A stretch of 64,000 bases of DNA from Streptomyces sp. HNM0574 (GTDB lineage: Bacteria; Actinomycetota; Actinomycetes; Streptomycetales; Streptomycetaceae). The notes under the pieces were generated by a model, which was given only the letters and a program-made list of their open reading frames with translations, did not search any database and was not told the DNA's origin. Below are positions 8,260 through 17,029 of the stretch, piece after piece. The DNA lies in assembly GCF_012726235.1 (NCBI RefSeq), contig NZ_JAASAH010000018.1:1-64000 (forward strand). The letters are read 5' to 3'. A program made the position numbers and the translations under genes. Position 1 is the stretch's first letter. Each line of letters opens with the position of its first letter.

Positions 8260-11200
8260 GCGGGGGACTCCTCTGTTCCGGCGGGGGCGGTGGCGGGGCG
8301 GGTGAGGTAACCGGTGGTGAAGAAGTGCTCCAGGTAGCGGTCGAGGAGGGCGGCGTCGACGGGCGGGCAGGTCAGTCCGCTGCCGGAGAGCGCCCGTTCG
8401 GTGTTGTGGCGGCCGAGGGCCGGGAAGGTGTCCTTGAGGTACATCTCCTTCACCGACATGTCGGCGCCGCGGCTGCGGTCGACGCACAGCGAGACGAACG
8501 GTGCCGTCGCGCTCGTCGGGTTCTGGGCGACGTGCCGCACCAGTTCCCCCACCCACTCCCCGTACGGCAGCGTCCGCAGGGCGAAGCCCGCGGCGCGCAT
8601 CCGGTCGAGGACGTCGCGGAGCATGCCCGGGCGGGGGTTGGTGAGGTGGTGGACGCGGCCCTCGGCCGGGCGGCGGGTGGCGATGTGCACCAGGGACTCG
8701 GCGAGATGGTCGACGGGGACGAAGTCCATCGGCAGCTCGATGTCGGGGGCGAGACCGGTGTCCGCGATCATCTTGAACAGGGAGCAGATGGCCGTCTCGG
8801 TGTTGCACACCCCCGACGCGCGGTCCCCGGTGACCTCGTACGGCCGGTACACCGCGACGGGCAGCCCCTGCTCGGCCGCGCGTTTGAGGACTTGCTCGGC
8901 GACCCATTTGCTCTCGGCGTACCCCATGGTCAGCGCCTCGGGGTGGGCGAGCGGCAGGTCCTCGCCGACCTCGCGGACGCCGGCGGCGCCGAAGCCGGCG
9001 AGGACGGCGACGGTGGAGACGAAGTGCACCGGCACGCGGCGCGGTGCGGCGATGCGGATGACCTCGCGGGTGCCGTCGACGTTCGCGGCGCGTAACGCCT
9101 CGTACGGGTAGAGGAAGTTGACCTGTGCGCCGTTGTGCACCACCAGGTCCAGCCGGGCGGCCAGTTCGGCGCGGTGTTCGGGCGGCAGGCCGAGGCCGGG
9201 TTCCGCCAGGTCGGCGGGGAAGCATTCGATGCGCTCCCGGGCGGCCTCGTCCGGCCGCAGCCCGTACCGGGCCAGCGCGGTGCGCACCCGCTGGGCCGCG
9301 TGCGCCCGGCCCGAGGCCCGCACCGGGCAGTGCACCCGTGCGCGGGTGGTGCGCAGCAGCCGGTCCAGCAGGTACGCGCCGACGAAGCCGGAGGCGCCGG
9401 TGAGCAGGACGTGCCGGGGGTCGCCCGGGCTGGGGGCCGGGCCCTCGGCGGGCGGGAGGGCGAAGCCGAGGGCGGTCTCGGCGGCGAAGTCGACCGCCGG
9501 GCCGGCCCCGGCGCTCCGTCCGGCGCCGCCGCGCGCGGTGCGCACGGCCTCGGTGAACCCCTCCAGGCTCGGCGCCGCGAGGAGGGTTCTGACCAGCGTC
9601 GACCCGTACGCGGCGTCGATGCCGAAGACGGTGAGGGTGCGGGTGACGACTTCCGAGGCGAGCAGGGAGTCGCCGCCGAGGAGGAAGAAGTCGTCCCCCG
9701 GCGCGGGGCGGATGCCCAGGACCCGGTGCCACACCTCGGCCACCACACCGAGCGTCCCCTCCGGTGCCGGCCCCTCCGGTGCGGCGGGCTCGTGGCGGGC
9801 GAGGTCGGCGGCGGCCGCCAGCCGGGCCCGGTCGATCTTGCCGCCGCTGGTGACGGGGAAGTGCTCCAGCGGCACGAGGGCCGGCACGGCCTGTGCGGGC
9901 AGCCACTGGGCGCAGTACGCGCGCAGCGCGGACAGGGACACGGGACGGTCCGGGTCGACGGGCGTGACGTAGGCGGTGAGCGCGTCCGGCCCGGCCTCGA
10001 CCGCGGCCTCCCCCACCGCCGGGTGGGCCCGCAATCTGGCCTCCACCTCGTCCAGTTCGACCCGTACCCCGCGCAGCTTCATCTGGCGGTCCAGCCGCCC
10101 CCGGTACTCCAGCAGCCCCTCGTCCGTGCACACGGCGCGGTCCCCGGTCCGGTACAGCAGTCCGTCCGGTTCGACGGCGGGCAGGGAGACGAAGCGCGCG
10201 GCGGTCAGCTGCGGGTCCCCGAGGTAGCCGAGGGCCAGCCCGTCCCCGCCGACGTACAGTTCGCCCTCCTCGCCCGGCGCGGCGGGAGTGCCGTCCGGGC
10301 GCAGGACGTGGCAGGTGGAGGCGCCGAAGGGGCGGCCGAGGGGGACCTGGCCGGCGTCCGCGGGCAGCGGGCTGAGGATGTGCGCGCTGGAGACGACCGA
10401 ATTCTCCGTCGGCCCGTAGAAGTTGACGACCGTCGTCCGGGGGCAGGCCGCGAGGACGGCGTTCGCGAGGTGCGGGTCCATGGCCTCCCCGCCGGCCGAG
10501 ACGAACCGTAAACCGGCCAGCGCCTCGGGGCGGCTGCGGGCGACGAGGTGGAAGACGCTGGTCGTCAGGTAGGCCACGGTGACGCCGTGGTGGCGCAGGA
10601 GTTGCTCCAGCGCTGCGGGGGCGAGGAGTTCCTCGCGTTCGGCGAGGACGAGGCAGGCGCCGGTGAGCAGTGCTCCCCAGATCTCGATGGTCGAGGCGTC
10701 GGAGGACAGCCCGTAGGCGTGCAGCACCCGGTCGTCGGGTCCCGGCGGCGGGATCTCCGTGTCGGACAGCACGAGGCGGACCACGCCCCGGTGCGGCAAC
10801 GCCACCGGCTTCGGCCGGCCCGAGGTGCCGGAGGTGAACGCCACGTACGCGCAGTCGGTGCCCGCGGGCTCCAACTCGCCTGCGGGAGCGGCCTGTTGCT
10901 CCCCGTCGAGGGAGAGGTGCACCCGCAGACCGCGCACCCGGCGCGCGCTGCCCGGCAGGGTGACGGCGACCCGCAGCCCGGCGTCCTCGGCCATGGCGCG
11001 CAGCCGGGCCGGCGGCAGTCCGTCGTCGAGCGGGACGTACGCGCAGCCGGCCTTGAGGATGCCCAGCATGGCGACGAGGGCCTCGGGCGAGCGGCCGCCG
11101 CAGATGCCGACCGGTTCACCCGGTTCGGCTCCGGCGGCGCGGAGGCGTGCGGCGAGCGCCCCGGAGCGTGCGTCCAGTTCGCCGTAGGTCAGGGTCCGCT

Positions 11201-11357
11201 CGCCCTGGCGGGCGGCCGGTGCCTGCGGGCGGGCCGCGGCCCGGTCCGCGAACAGTGCGTGCAGCGTGCGGTCCCGTGGGTAGCCGCGCGCGTCGGGGCT
11301 CGGAGCGGTGCTGGGGGGACGGTGCCGGGGGCCTCTCGGGGCGTCGACGTCGGGCAT
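8256..11357 (-). CDS. Single-module NRPS: adenylation, carrier and thioester reductase (A-T-R)
   Basis: 1033 aa, no condensation domain. Adenylation domain about 30-510: A3 FTSGTSGRPKP (174-184), A5 NFYGPTENS (312-320), A7 YRTGDRA, A8 GRLDRQMKLRGVRVELDEVE, A10 PVTSGGKIDR. Asp220 (SSDASTIEIW) sits where Asp pairs with an alpha-amino group, so an alpha-amino acid is likely activated. Carrier protein about 535-605 with phosphopantetheine Ser564 (GGDSLLA). Reductase about 645-1010 has GASGFVG (654-660), Ser781, Tyr813 and Lys817. It should load an amino acid and release it reductively as an amino aldehyde or alcohol. Such aldehydes can dimerise to pyrazines. Start ATG 11357 has AGGGA 8 nt upstream. 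Confidence 0.93.
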   Translation of the reverse strand: MPDVDAPRGPRHRPPSTAPSPDARGYPRDRTLHALFADRAAARPQAPAARQGERTLTYGELDARSGALAARLRAAGAEPGEPVGICGGRSPEALVAMLGILKAGCAYVPLDDGLPPARLRAMAEDAGLRVAVTLPGSARRVRGLRVHLSLDGEQQAAPAGELEPAGTDCAYVAFTSGTSGRPKPVALPHRGVVRLVLSDTEIPPPGPDDRVLHAYGLSSDASTIEIWGALLTGACLVLAEREELLAPAALEQLLRHHGVTVAYLTTSVFHLVARSRPEALAGLRFVSAGGEAMDPHLANAVLAACPRTTVVNFYGPTENSVVSSAHILSPLPADAGQVPLGRPFGASTCHVLRPDGTPAAPGEEGELYVGGDGLALGYLGDPQLTAARFVSLPAVEPDGLLYRTGDRAVCTDEGLLEYRGRLDRQMKLRGVRVELDEVEARLRAHPAVGEAAVEAGPDALTAYVTPVDPDRPVSLSALRAYCAQWLPAQAVPALVPLEHFPVTSGGKIDRARLAAAADLARHEPAAPEGPAPEGTLGVVAEVWHRVLGIRPAPGDDFFLLGGDSLLASEVVTRTLTVFGIDAAYGSTLVRTLLAAPSLEGFTEAVRTARGGAGRSAGAGPAVDFAAETALGFALPPAEGPAPSPGDPRHVLLTGASGFVGAYLLDRLLRTTRARVHCPVRASGRAHAAQRVRTALARYGLRPDEAARERIECFPADLAEPGLGLPPEHRAELAARLDLVVHNGAQVNFLYPYEALRAANVDGTREVIRIAAPRRVPVHFVSTVAVLAGFGAAGVREVGEDLPLAHPEALTMGYAESKWVAEQVLKRAAEQGLPVAVYRPYEVTGDRASGVCNTETAICSLFKMIADTGLAPDIELPMDFVPVDHLAESLVHIATRRPAEGRVHHLTNPRPGMLRDVLDRMRAAGFALRTLPYGEWVGELVRHVAQNPTSATAPFVSLCVDRSRGADMSVKEMYLKDTFPALGRHNTERALSGSGLTCPPVDAALLDRYLEHFFTTGYLTRPATAPAGTEESPA

Positions 11358-11434
11358 CTGTGGTCCCTGGTCCTTCTCTTCGTTCGCTTCACTTCTCGTC
11401 GTGCGCGTCGGGGTCCTGGGGTCGGGAACTGCGG

Positions 11435-11893
11435 TCAGTCGGCGAAGCCGGCCGCGAAGGCCGCGAAGTCGGCGGTGCGCCAGCGTTCGGGGCGCATGCG
11501 GAAGACGACGTCGTCGGTCAACTGGTCCGTGGTGGCGGCGAGATAAGCGCGGGCCTCGTCGGGCGCCAGGTAGCGGAGGGCCAGGCCCTCGCGGACGGCC
11601 GGGTCCAGCGGGTCCGCGGTCCCGGTGACGGGGCCCTCGACGCTGACGTACCGGTACGGCGGGTTCTCGTCCTGCACGCAGAGGCTGAAGCGTCCGGCGG
11701 CCCGCAGCAGCCTGCCCTTGACCGACTCCCTGCCCGTCTCGACGACGACCTCGCCCCCCGGCTCGTACCCGTACCAGACGGGCACCACCAGGGGTGCGCG
11801 GCCGGTGCCCCGGGAATCGGAGACGCCGAGGAGGCCGACACGGGGGGCGGCGAGGAACCGTTCGCGGTCCTCGCGGGACATGGCAGGCAGCAT
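11435..11893 (-). CDS. Pyridoxamine 5'-phosphate oxidase-family flavin/F420-binding protein
   Basis: A 152-aa split-barrel protein. Motifs include RVGLLGVSDSRGTGRAPLVV and VPVWYGYEP, then KGRLLRAAGRFSLCVQ and YVSVEGPVT, the usual strand order of PPOX-type FMN- or F420-dependent oxidoreductases. AAGGAG lies about 8 nt before ATG 11893. It is followed after 77 bp by the A-T-R synthetase on the same strand, so it is probably the first gene of that operon. Possible roles are oxidation of a dihydro-intermediate of the pathway or an unrelated redox function. The cofactor cannot be decided from sequence alone. Confidence 0.85.
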   Translation of the reverse strand: MLPAMSREDRERFLAAPRVGLLGVSDSRGTGRAPLVVPVWYGYEPGGEVVVETGRESVKGRLLRAAGRFSLCVQDENPPYRYVSVEGPVTGTADPLDPAVREGLALRYLAPDEARAYLAATTDQLTDDVVFRMRPERWRTADFAAFAAGFAD

Positions 11894-12039
11894 GCGTCCA
11901 ACTCCTTGCTCTGACCGATTCCTTCACGGCCGTGCGCTCTTCCGTCAGGATCGGTGAAGCAATGCGGGAGAAGCGGAGCTATCGGCCGCAAACCACCCAT
12001 TTGAGGTGTCCTGGGCGGGCGGACGTCCGCACCTCCGCC

Positions 12040-12405
12040 TCAGAAGCGGCGCTCCCACCAGCCGGGAATCTCCGGGTCCGCGCCGTACGTCGCGTTCAGC
12101 ACACGCAGGTCCACCGCCCCGACCACGGCGGCGAACTCGCGGCGGGCGCGGCGGGAGAGGGAGCGGAGCACGTGCTCCAGTCCCCATCTGCCCTCGGGCG
12201 GGCCGTAGAAGCAGTGGGGGCATGCGGAGTGCCCGCCGCCCTCGTCCTGTTCGACGGGCCCTGTGTGGTGCCGGCGACGGGAGCACATCGCAGCCGCCTG
12301 GAGTTTCCAGCAGGCGAGATCGCGGGCGGCTTCGCCCGGCAGTCCCCAGGCACGTTCCAGGCGATGGATCTCCGCCAGCGTCGCCGCGGACACCCCGTCG
12401 ATCAC
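12040..12405 (-). CDS. Conserved hypothetical protein with CPHC motif
   Basis: I do not recognise a named family. From GTG 12405 (AGAGG 6 nt upstream) it encodes 121 aa, mostly helical: an N-terminal stretch SAATLAEIHRLERAWGL, a Cys/His-containing middle (MCSRRRHHTG, SACPHCFYGPPEG) and a basic C-terminal half (SLSRRARREFAAVVG) ending WWERRF. The CxxC with nearby His residues could bind a metal. The open frame continues upstream to 12513, but that part is low-complexity Arg/Pro. It lies 146 bp upstream of the NRPS operon on the same strand. No regulatory or catalytic role can be assigned. Confidence 0.6.
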   Translation of the reverse strand: MIDGVSAATLAEIHRLERAWGLPGEAARDLACWKLQAAAMCSRRRHHTGPVEQDEGGGHSACPHCFYGPPEGRWGLEHVLRSLSRRARREFAAVVGAVDLRVLNATYGADPEIPGWWERRF

Positions 12406-12558
12406 GGAGTACCTCTGACGCCTGCGCGGAGGGAGAGGGAGAGCGGCCCGCACGGCCGCGGGCGGCCTACGCCCCATCGCTCCCGGAGAACCGGGCGCCG
12501 GCCCGGGCTCCACTGGATTCGCGCGGCGCTCCTTCCGCCGTGCACAGCTCCTGTTCCC

Positions 12559-13488
12559 TCACCCTCCCCCACCGCGCCCGATACGCGGCCCCAGTTCGCG
12601 GGCCAGGGCGAGGGTGAGGGCGCGGAAGACGGGGATCTCGGGGTGGGTGCGGGGGGTGTGGTCGGCGCGTACGGCGAGGTAGCTGCTCTCCCAAGGGGCG
12701 TCGAGGACGGGGACGAAGACGGCGCCGGGCCAGGCGTAGTAGCGCGCGAAGGAGGCGAGGCCCGAGCCGGCGGCGCGGCCCGTGACGACTCCGGTGAGGA
12801 CCTCCTGCGGGGTGAGCGCGGTCTCGGTGCTGCGGCGGGGCGCCTCGTCGCCGAAGTAGAGGTACTCGGTGAAGGGGCGCGGGGTGTGCGCCGGGACGCG
12901 GAAGAAGGGCAGGTGCGCCATGTCGGCGATGCGGAGCCCCTCGCCGCGGGCGTCGGCGTAGGGCGAGGAGCGGTGGACGACGACGATGCGCTGTTCGGTG
13001 GTGAGCACGTCGGCGGTGACGCGCTCGTCGTCCGGGGCGGGGCGGACGAAGGCGACGTCGACGCGGTCCTCGACGAGGGCCGAGGAGTGTTCGGTGAAGT
13101 CGAGCTGGCTGATCTCGACGGGAACGTCGGGGCGGGCCCGGTGAAAGGCGCTGATGGCGGCCGGGGTGAGTTCGGCGGAGCCGTGGCCCATGATGCCGAC
13201 CCGGAGCGGGCGGGCGGTGCGCGGTCCTTCGGCGGCGAACTCGGCCATGTCCTCGCGGGCGGCCTCGGCCGCGGCGAGCAGCCCGCGCGCGTGCCCGGCC
13301 AGCCGCTGTCCGGCGGGGGTGGGCACGGCGGGCGGGCCGCGGTGCAGCAGCCGTGCGCCCGTCTCGCTCTCCAGCTTCGCCACGTGCTGGGTGACGGCCG
13401 CGGGGGAAAGGAAGAGCCGTCCGGCCGCCTTCCCGAAGTGGCCCTCGTCCACCACCGCGAGGAACGACCGGAGCAGGCGAAGATCCAT
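12559..13488 (-). CDS. LysR-family transcriptional regulator
   Basis: 309 aa. An N-terminal winged HTH (residues 1-60: MDLRLLRSFLAVVDEGHFGK, LSPAAVTQHVAKLE) is followed by a periplasmic-binding-protein-like effector domain (about 92-300). Start: AAAGGT directly precedes ATG 13488. It is divergent from the MFS gene at 13589. The 100-bp gap contains a perfect inverted repeat GTTCA-N7-TGAAC (13531-13547) that fits the T-N11-A LysR box, so autoregulation and control of the transporter are likely. The effector is unknown. Confidence 0.92.
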   Translation of the reverse strand: MDLRLLRSFLAVVDEGHFGKAAGRLFLSPAAVTQHVAKLESETGARLLHRGPPAVPTPAGQRLAGHARGLLAAAEAAREDMAEFAAEGPRTARPLRVGIMGHGSAELTPAAISAFHRARPDVPVEISQLDFTEHSSALVEDRVDVAFVRPAPDDERVTADVLTTEQRIVVVHRSSPYADARGEGLRIADMAHLPFFRVPAHTPRPFTEYLYFGDEAPRRSTETALTPQEVLTGVVTGRAAGSGLASFARYYAWPGAVFVPVLDAPWESSYLAVRADHTPRTHPEIPVFRALTLALARELGPRIGRGGGG

Positions 13489-13530
13489 ACCTTTCAGCGT
13501 ACGACGGGTGGCGGGGCGGTAGGCAGCGGC

Positions 13531-13547
13531 GTTCAGGAATCGTGAAC
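13531..13547. promoter_or_regulatory. LysR-type operator between divergent lysR and MFS genes
   Basis: GTTCAGGAATCGTGAAC is a 17-bp element with perfect 5-bp arms (GTTCA and TGAAC) 7 bp apart. It embeds a T-N11-A core (13533-13545). It lies 43 bp from the regulator start and 42 bp from the transporter start, an arrangement typical of LysR-controlled divergent pairs. Confidence 0.7.
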
Positions 13548-13588
13548 GCGTGCGGCGCGGGGGCCGGGCCGGGCCGTACACAGGTCTC

Positions 13589-14818
13589 ATGACCTGCACA
13601 GATGCCACCGATGTCCGCCCGCGCTCCGCTCCCCCGGCTCCGGGGGCCGGGCTACCCCGGCCCGGGGTGCGGGCGGCCTGGATGATGATGGCCTCGGGCT
13701 GGAGCGCGAACCAGTTCTCCGCGCTGCTCGGCTCGTACCAGAAGGGGCTGGGGCTGGCCGGGCCGACGGTGACGGGGCTGTTCGCGCTGTACGTGCTCGG
13801 GCTGATACCGGGGCTGCTGGCCGGTGGTCCGCTGGCCGACCGGTTCGGGCGGCGGCCGGTGGCCTTCGCCGCGCTCGCGGTCAATCTGCTCTCCAGTCTG
13901 GTGCTGATGGCCGGTTCCGCCGTGCCGGGCCTGCTGCTGCCCGGGCGGCTGCTGACGGGGGTCGGGGCCGGGGCGCTGCTGGCGGCCGGGAGCGCGTGGG
14001 TGAAGGAGCTGTCCGGCCCGCCGTACGCGGTGGACGACGGTTCCGCCGCCAGGCGCTCCGGCCTGTTCGTGTCGGCGGGCTTCGCCTCGGGCGGTCTGGT
14101 CGCCTCGCTGATCGCGCAGTGGGCGCCGTTCCCGCTGGTCAGCGCGTATCTGCCGCATCTGGTGCTGGCCGTTGCGGCGGCGCTCGTCGCCCGTGGGGCG
14201 CCGGAGACGCGGCCGGAGCCGTCGGCGCCCGCGCGTGCGGCGGACCCGTCGCCGGTGGACTGGCGGCGGTTCCGCCGCGCGGTGCTGCCCCTCGCCCCGT
14301 GGATCTTCGCGGCCCCGACGATCGGTTTCGGCACGCTGCCCGGCCTGGTCGACGGCGGGCTGGACGGCTGGCGGACGGTGTACGCCGGGGTCGCCACCGC
14401 GGTGGTGCCCGGCGCGGGGATGCTCGTCCAGCCGGTGGCGCGGCGGCTGGCGGCGCGGCACCGCATCGCCACCGGCTTCGCGGGGCTGGCCGTGATCGCG
14501 CTGGGCCTGGCACTGGCGGTGCCGGCGGTGGTCCGGTCGCAGCCGGTGGCGGCGCTGGCCGCGGCGGCGGTGCTGGGCGCGGGGTACGGGCTGGCGCTGA
14601 CCTTCGGGCTGACCGAGGTGGCCGTGCTGGCCCCGGCGCACCAACTGGCCCGGCTGACCGCGCTGTTGTGGAGCCTGGCCTATCTCGGCATGTTCGCCCC
14701 GTACGCGGTGACGCTGCTCGCGGGCGCCTTCCCCGTCCCGGCGGTCCTGGGCGCGGCGGCGGTGCTGGCGGCGCTGACCTGCGGGGCCTTCACGGTGCTG
14801 AACCGGCGGGAGGCGTAG
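13589..14818 (+). CDS. MFS transporter, probably controlled by the divergent LysR protein
   Basis: 409 aa with about 12 predicted membrane segments. The loop 2-3 signature GPLADRFGRRPVAF of the major facilitator superfamily is present, and a central loop (about 205-230) divides the halves. ATG 13589 is preceded only by CAGGTCTC, a weak ribosome site; an upstream in-frame start at 13550 would overlap the operator. The last 29 bp overlap the 3' end of the convergent PEP-mutase-like gene. Direction of transport and substrate are unknown. The fold suits drug or metabolite efflux. Confidence 0.88.
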   Translation: MTCTDATDVRPRSAPPAPGAGLPRPGVRAAWMMMASGWSANQFSALLGSYQKGLGLAGPTVTGLFALYVLGLIPGLLAGGPLADRFGRRPVAFAALAVNLLSSLVLMAGSAVPGLLLPGRLLTGVGAGALLAAGSAWVKELSGPPYAVDDGSAARRSGLFVSAGFASGGLVASLIAQWAPFPLVSAYLPHLVLAVAAALVARGAPETRPEPSAPARAADPSPVDWRRFRRAVLPLAPWIFAAPTIGFGTLPGLVDGGLDGWRTVYAGVATAVVPGAGMLVQPVARRLAARHRIATGFAGLAVIALGLALAVPAVVRSQPVAALAAAAVLGAGYGLALTFGLTEVAVLAPAHQLARLTALLWSLAYLGMFAPYAVTLLAGAFPVPAVLGAAAVLAALTCGAFTVLNRREA

Positions 14819-15641
14819 GCCGGGCGGCCAGGCGGTCGACCTCGTCGTAAGTCGGGGGCGCGTCGCCGGGCGGCCGCTGTCCGGCGCGGACGGCGGTCGC
14901 CGTGGTGACGGCCGCGGCCAGGGCGGTGCGGTAGAGCAGCGAGCCGAGGCTGACCCGGCGTACGCCGAGCGCGGTCAGCTCGGCGAGGGAGGGTCCGGCC
15001 GCGGAGTACAGGATGTTCAGCGGTGCGGTGAGTGCCCCGGTCAGCGCCGCGATGGTGTCCGGGTCCGTGAGGCCCGGCACGAACACCCCGTCGGCGCCGG
15101 CCTGTTCGTAGTGCGCGAGGCGGGCGAGGGTCCGGTCGGGGTGGTGGCCGTGCCAGTGGGTGTCGGTACGGGCGTTGACGAACAGGCCGGGGGCGGCGGC
15201 CTTGACGGCGGCGATCTTGGCGGCGTGCAGGCGCGCGGGGGCGAGGGTGCCGTCGGGGCGGCCGTCCTCCAGGTTGATGCCGGAGGCGCCTGCCTCCTGC
15301 AGCGTGCGGGCCAGTGCGGCGACCTCGTGCACGTCGTCGCTGAAGCCGCCCTCGGCGTCGACGGTGAGGAGGAACGGGCCCCGCCCGAGCGCGCGGGCGA
15401 GTGCCACGGTCCTCGACGCGGTGGCGCCCGCGCCGTCCGGCAGGCCGGCGGCCGCGGCCACGCCGAGGCTGGTGGTGCCGACGGCCGGAAATCCCTGCTC
15501 CGCCAGGGCGGTTGCGGAGGCGGCGTCCCACGCGTTGGGCAGCAGCAGCGGCCCGTCGGGCTGCCGGTGCAGCCGGGCGAAGGCGTCCGCCGCGTACGTC
15601 CCGTCGGCCTGGTTCTCGTGCGTCTGCTCCGGGTGGCTCAT
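14790..15641 (-). CDS. Isocitrate lyase/PEP mutase-family enzyme
   Basis: 283 aa. This TIM-barrel protein has the superfamily strand motifs LLPNAWDAASA (N-terminal), FLLTVDAEGGFSD with metal-binding Asp/Glu, SGINLEDG and LFVNARTDTHW. The long KKCGH motif of true isocitrate lyase is absent, so it belongs with the short oxaloacetate hydrolase/PEP mutase-like group acting on 2-oxo or phosphonate acids. The exact reaction is unknown. Its 3' end overlaps the convergent MFS gene by 29 bp. It is divergent from an ArsR-like regulator, with a palindrome next to its start codon, suggesting control by that regulator. Confidence 0.88.
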   Translation of the reverse strand: MSHPEQTHENQADGTYAADAFARLHRQPDGPLLLPNAWDAASATALAEQGFPAVGTTSLGVAAAAGLPDGAGATASRTVALARALGRGPFLLTVDAEGGFSDDVHEVAALARTLQEAGASGINLEDGRPDGTLAPARLHAAKIAAVKAAAPGLFVNARTDTHWHGHHPDRTLARLAHYEQAGADGVFVPGLTDPDTIAALTGALTAPLNILYSAAGPSLAELTALGVRRVSLGSLLYRTALAAAVTTATAVRAGQRPPGDAPPTYDEVDRLAARPTPPAGSAP

Positions 15642-15657
15642 GCCCTGACGTTAGGGC
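15642..15657. promoter_or_regulatory. Palindrome abutting the PEP-mutase-like start codon
   Basis: GCCCTGACGTTAGGGC is a near-perfect 16-bp palindrome, only the central ACGT-flanking pair being unmatched. It starts one base upstream of the minus-strand ATG 15641. It would overlap the ribosome binding site and lies 49 bp from the divergent ArsR-like gene. It is a candidate operator for that regulator. Confidence 0.45.
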
Positions 15658-15705
15658 CCGGACGGTTCGGCGCCGGCCGAAGTGCGGGTGCGCCATGATG
15701 GCCGC

Positions 15706-16380
15706 ATGTCACCGCTCGCCGAGACCGCCGGTCTGCTCGCCGACCGCACCCGGGCCGCGTTCTGCCTGGCCCTGCTGGACGGGCGGGCCTGGACGGCGGG
15801 TGAGCTGGCCCGGCATGCCGGGGTGCGGGCGTCCACCGCGAGCGAGCAGCTGTCGCGGCTGGTCGCGGGCGGGCTGCTGGCGGAGGAGCGCCAGGGTCGG
15901 CACCGGTACGTCCGGCTGGCAGGTCCGGAGGCGGCCGGGCTGGTCGAGGCCGTCGCGGCGTACGCGCCGGAGGACGCGCGCCCGCGCACCCTGGGGCGGT
16001 CCGCGCGGCAGGGAGCCGAGGCCAGGGCCCGGACCTGCTACGACCACTTCGCGGGCGAGCTGGGCGTGCGCCTGGCGGACGGGATGGTGGCCCGGGGCCT
16101 GGTGGCCGAGGACTCCGGCCTGGCCGTCACCCCGGAGGGCCGCGCCTGGCTGGCGGACGTGCTGGGTCACCGCCAACGCCCGGGCTCCCGGCGGCCGTTG
16201 GTGCGCGGCTGTCTGGACCGGACGGAGCGCCGGCGTCATCTGGCGGGCGTCCTGGGCGCGGCCCTGTGCGCCACGGCCTTCGACCGGCGCTGGGTGCGCC
16301 GCGTCGGCTCGGGACGCGCGGTGCTCCTGACCCCGGCCGGGGACGAGGCGTTCCGCGGGCTGCTGGACGTCCGGGCCTGA
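15706..16380 (+). CDS. ArsR-like winged-helix transcriptional regulator
   Basis: 224 aa. An N-terminal winged helix (residues about 5-75: LADRTRAAFCLALLDGRAWT, LARHAGVRASTASEQLSRLV, wing EERQGRHRYVRL) is followed by a second HTH-like C-terminal region (GLVAEDSGLAVTPEGRAWL, then RRWVRRVGSGRAVLLTPAG). No Cys-based metal site is obvious, so it probably senses an organic ligand or other signal. ATG 15706 gives the best start; an upstream in-frame start at 15682 adds 8 residues. It is divergent from the isocitrate lyase/PEP mutase-family gene, the likely target. Confidence 0.85.
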   Translation: MSPLAETAGLLADRTRAAFCLALLDGRAWTAGELARHAGVRASTASEQLSRLVAGGLLAEERQGRHRYVRLAGPEAAGLVEAVAAYAPEDARPRTLGRSARQGAEARARTCYDHFAGELGVRLADGMVARGLVAEDSGLAVTPEGRAWLADVLGHRQRPGSRRPLVRGCLDRTERRRHLAGVLGAALCATAFDRRWVRRVGSGRAVLLTPAGDEAFRGLLDVRA

Positions 16381-16458
16381 TCCGGCCGCGGCGAAAAGCC
16401 GTGGACGGCCTGCCCTCGACCGGCGCAGGATGACGCGGGACGGGAGGGAGTGCTCACG

Positions 16459-17019
16459 GTGGACGTGTTCCTGGAGACCGAGCGGCTGATCCTGCGCCGC
16501 TTCACCGAGGCGGACGCCGACAGCCTGGTGGCGCTGGACGCCGACCCCGAGGTGATGCGTTTCCTCACCGGCGAGCCCACACCGCGTGCGGAGATCGAGA
16601 ACGAGGTGCTGCCGGGAATCCTGCGGGACTACCGCGCGGGACGGGCGGGACGCTGGGCGGCCGTCGAGCGCGCCACCGGCGGCTTCGTCGGCTGGCTCAG
16701 CCTCCAGCCGCCCGAGGACGGCGGCACCGAGGAGGTGGAACTCGGCTACCGGCTCATGTCAGCGGTCTGGGGCCGGGGTTACGCCACCGAGGGAGCCCGC
16801 GCCCTGATCCGCAAGGGCTTCACCGAACTCGGCATGCGGCGGGTGTGGGCCCAGACGATGGCGGTCAACACGGCCTCCCGCCGCGTGATGGAGAAGTCCG
16901 GTCTCCGCCATGTGCGCACCTTCCACCCGGAGTTCGACGACCCGCTCCCGGGCAGCGAGCACGGCGAGGTCGAGTACGCGCTGCGGCGCACCGAGTGGGC
17001 CGCGCGCCGTCGCCCCTAG
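16459..17019 (+). CDS. GNAT-family N-acetyltransferase (RimJ/RimL type)
   Basis: 186 aa. It starts DVFLETERLILRRFTEADAD, the usual opening of the RimJ/RimL group, and carries the acetyl-CoA loop in LMSAVWGRGYATEGARALI (RGYATE) and the late motif VNTASRRVMEKSGLRHVRTF. GGAGGGAG lies 8 nt before GTG 16459, preferred to the GTG at 16450 that overlaps the same ribosome site. Substrates range from ribosomal proteins to antibiotics and small amines; nothing here decides. It is 79 bp from the ArsR-like gene and convergent with the YceI gene. Confidence 0.9.
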   Translation: MDVFLETERLILRRFTEADADSLVALDADPEVMRFLTGEPTPRAEIENEVLPGILRDYRAGRAGRWAAVERATGGFVGWLSLQPPEDGGTEEVELGYRLMSAVWGRGYATEGARALIRKGFTELGMRRVWAQTMAVNTASRRVMEKSGLRHVRTFHPEFDDPLPGSEHGEVEYALRRTEWAARRRP

Positions 17020-17029
17020 CGGGTGGGGC

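Noticed and set aside
14790..14818. 29-bp overlap of MFS and PEP-mutase-like genes as an annotation error
   Set aside because: Both C-termini are plausible and both frames end naturally; convergent overlaps of this size are common in Streptomyces.
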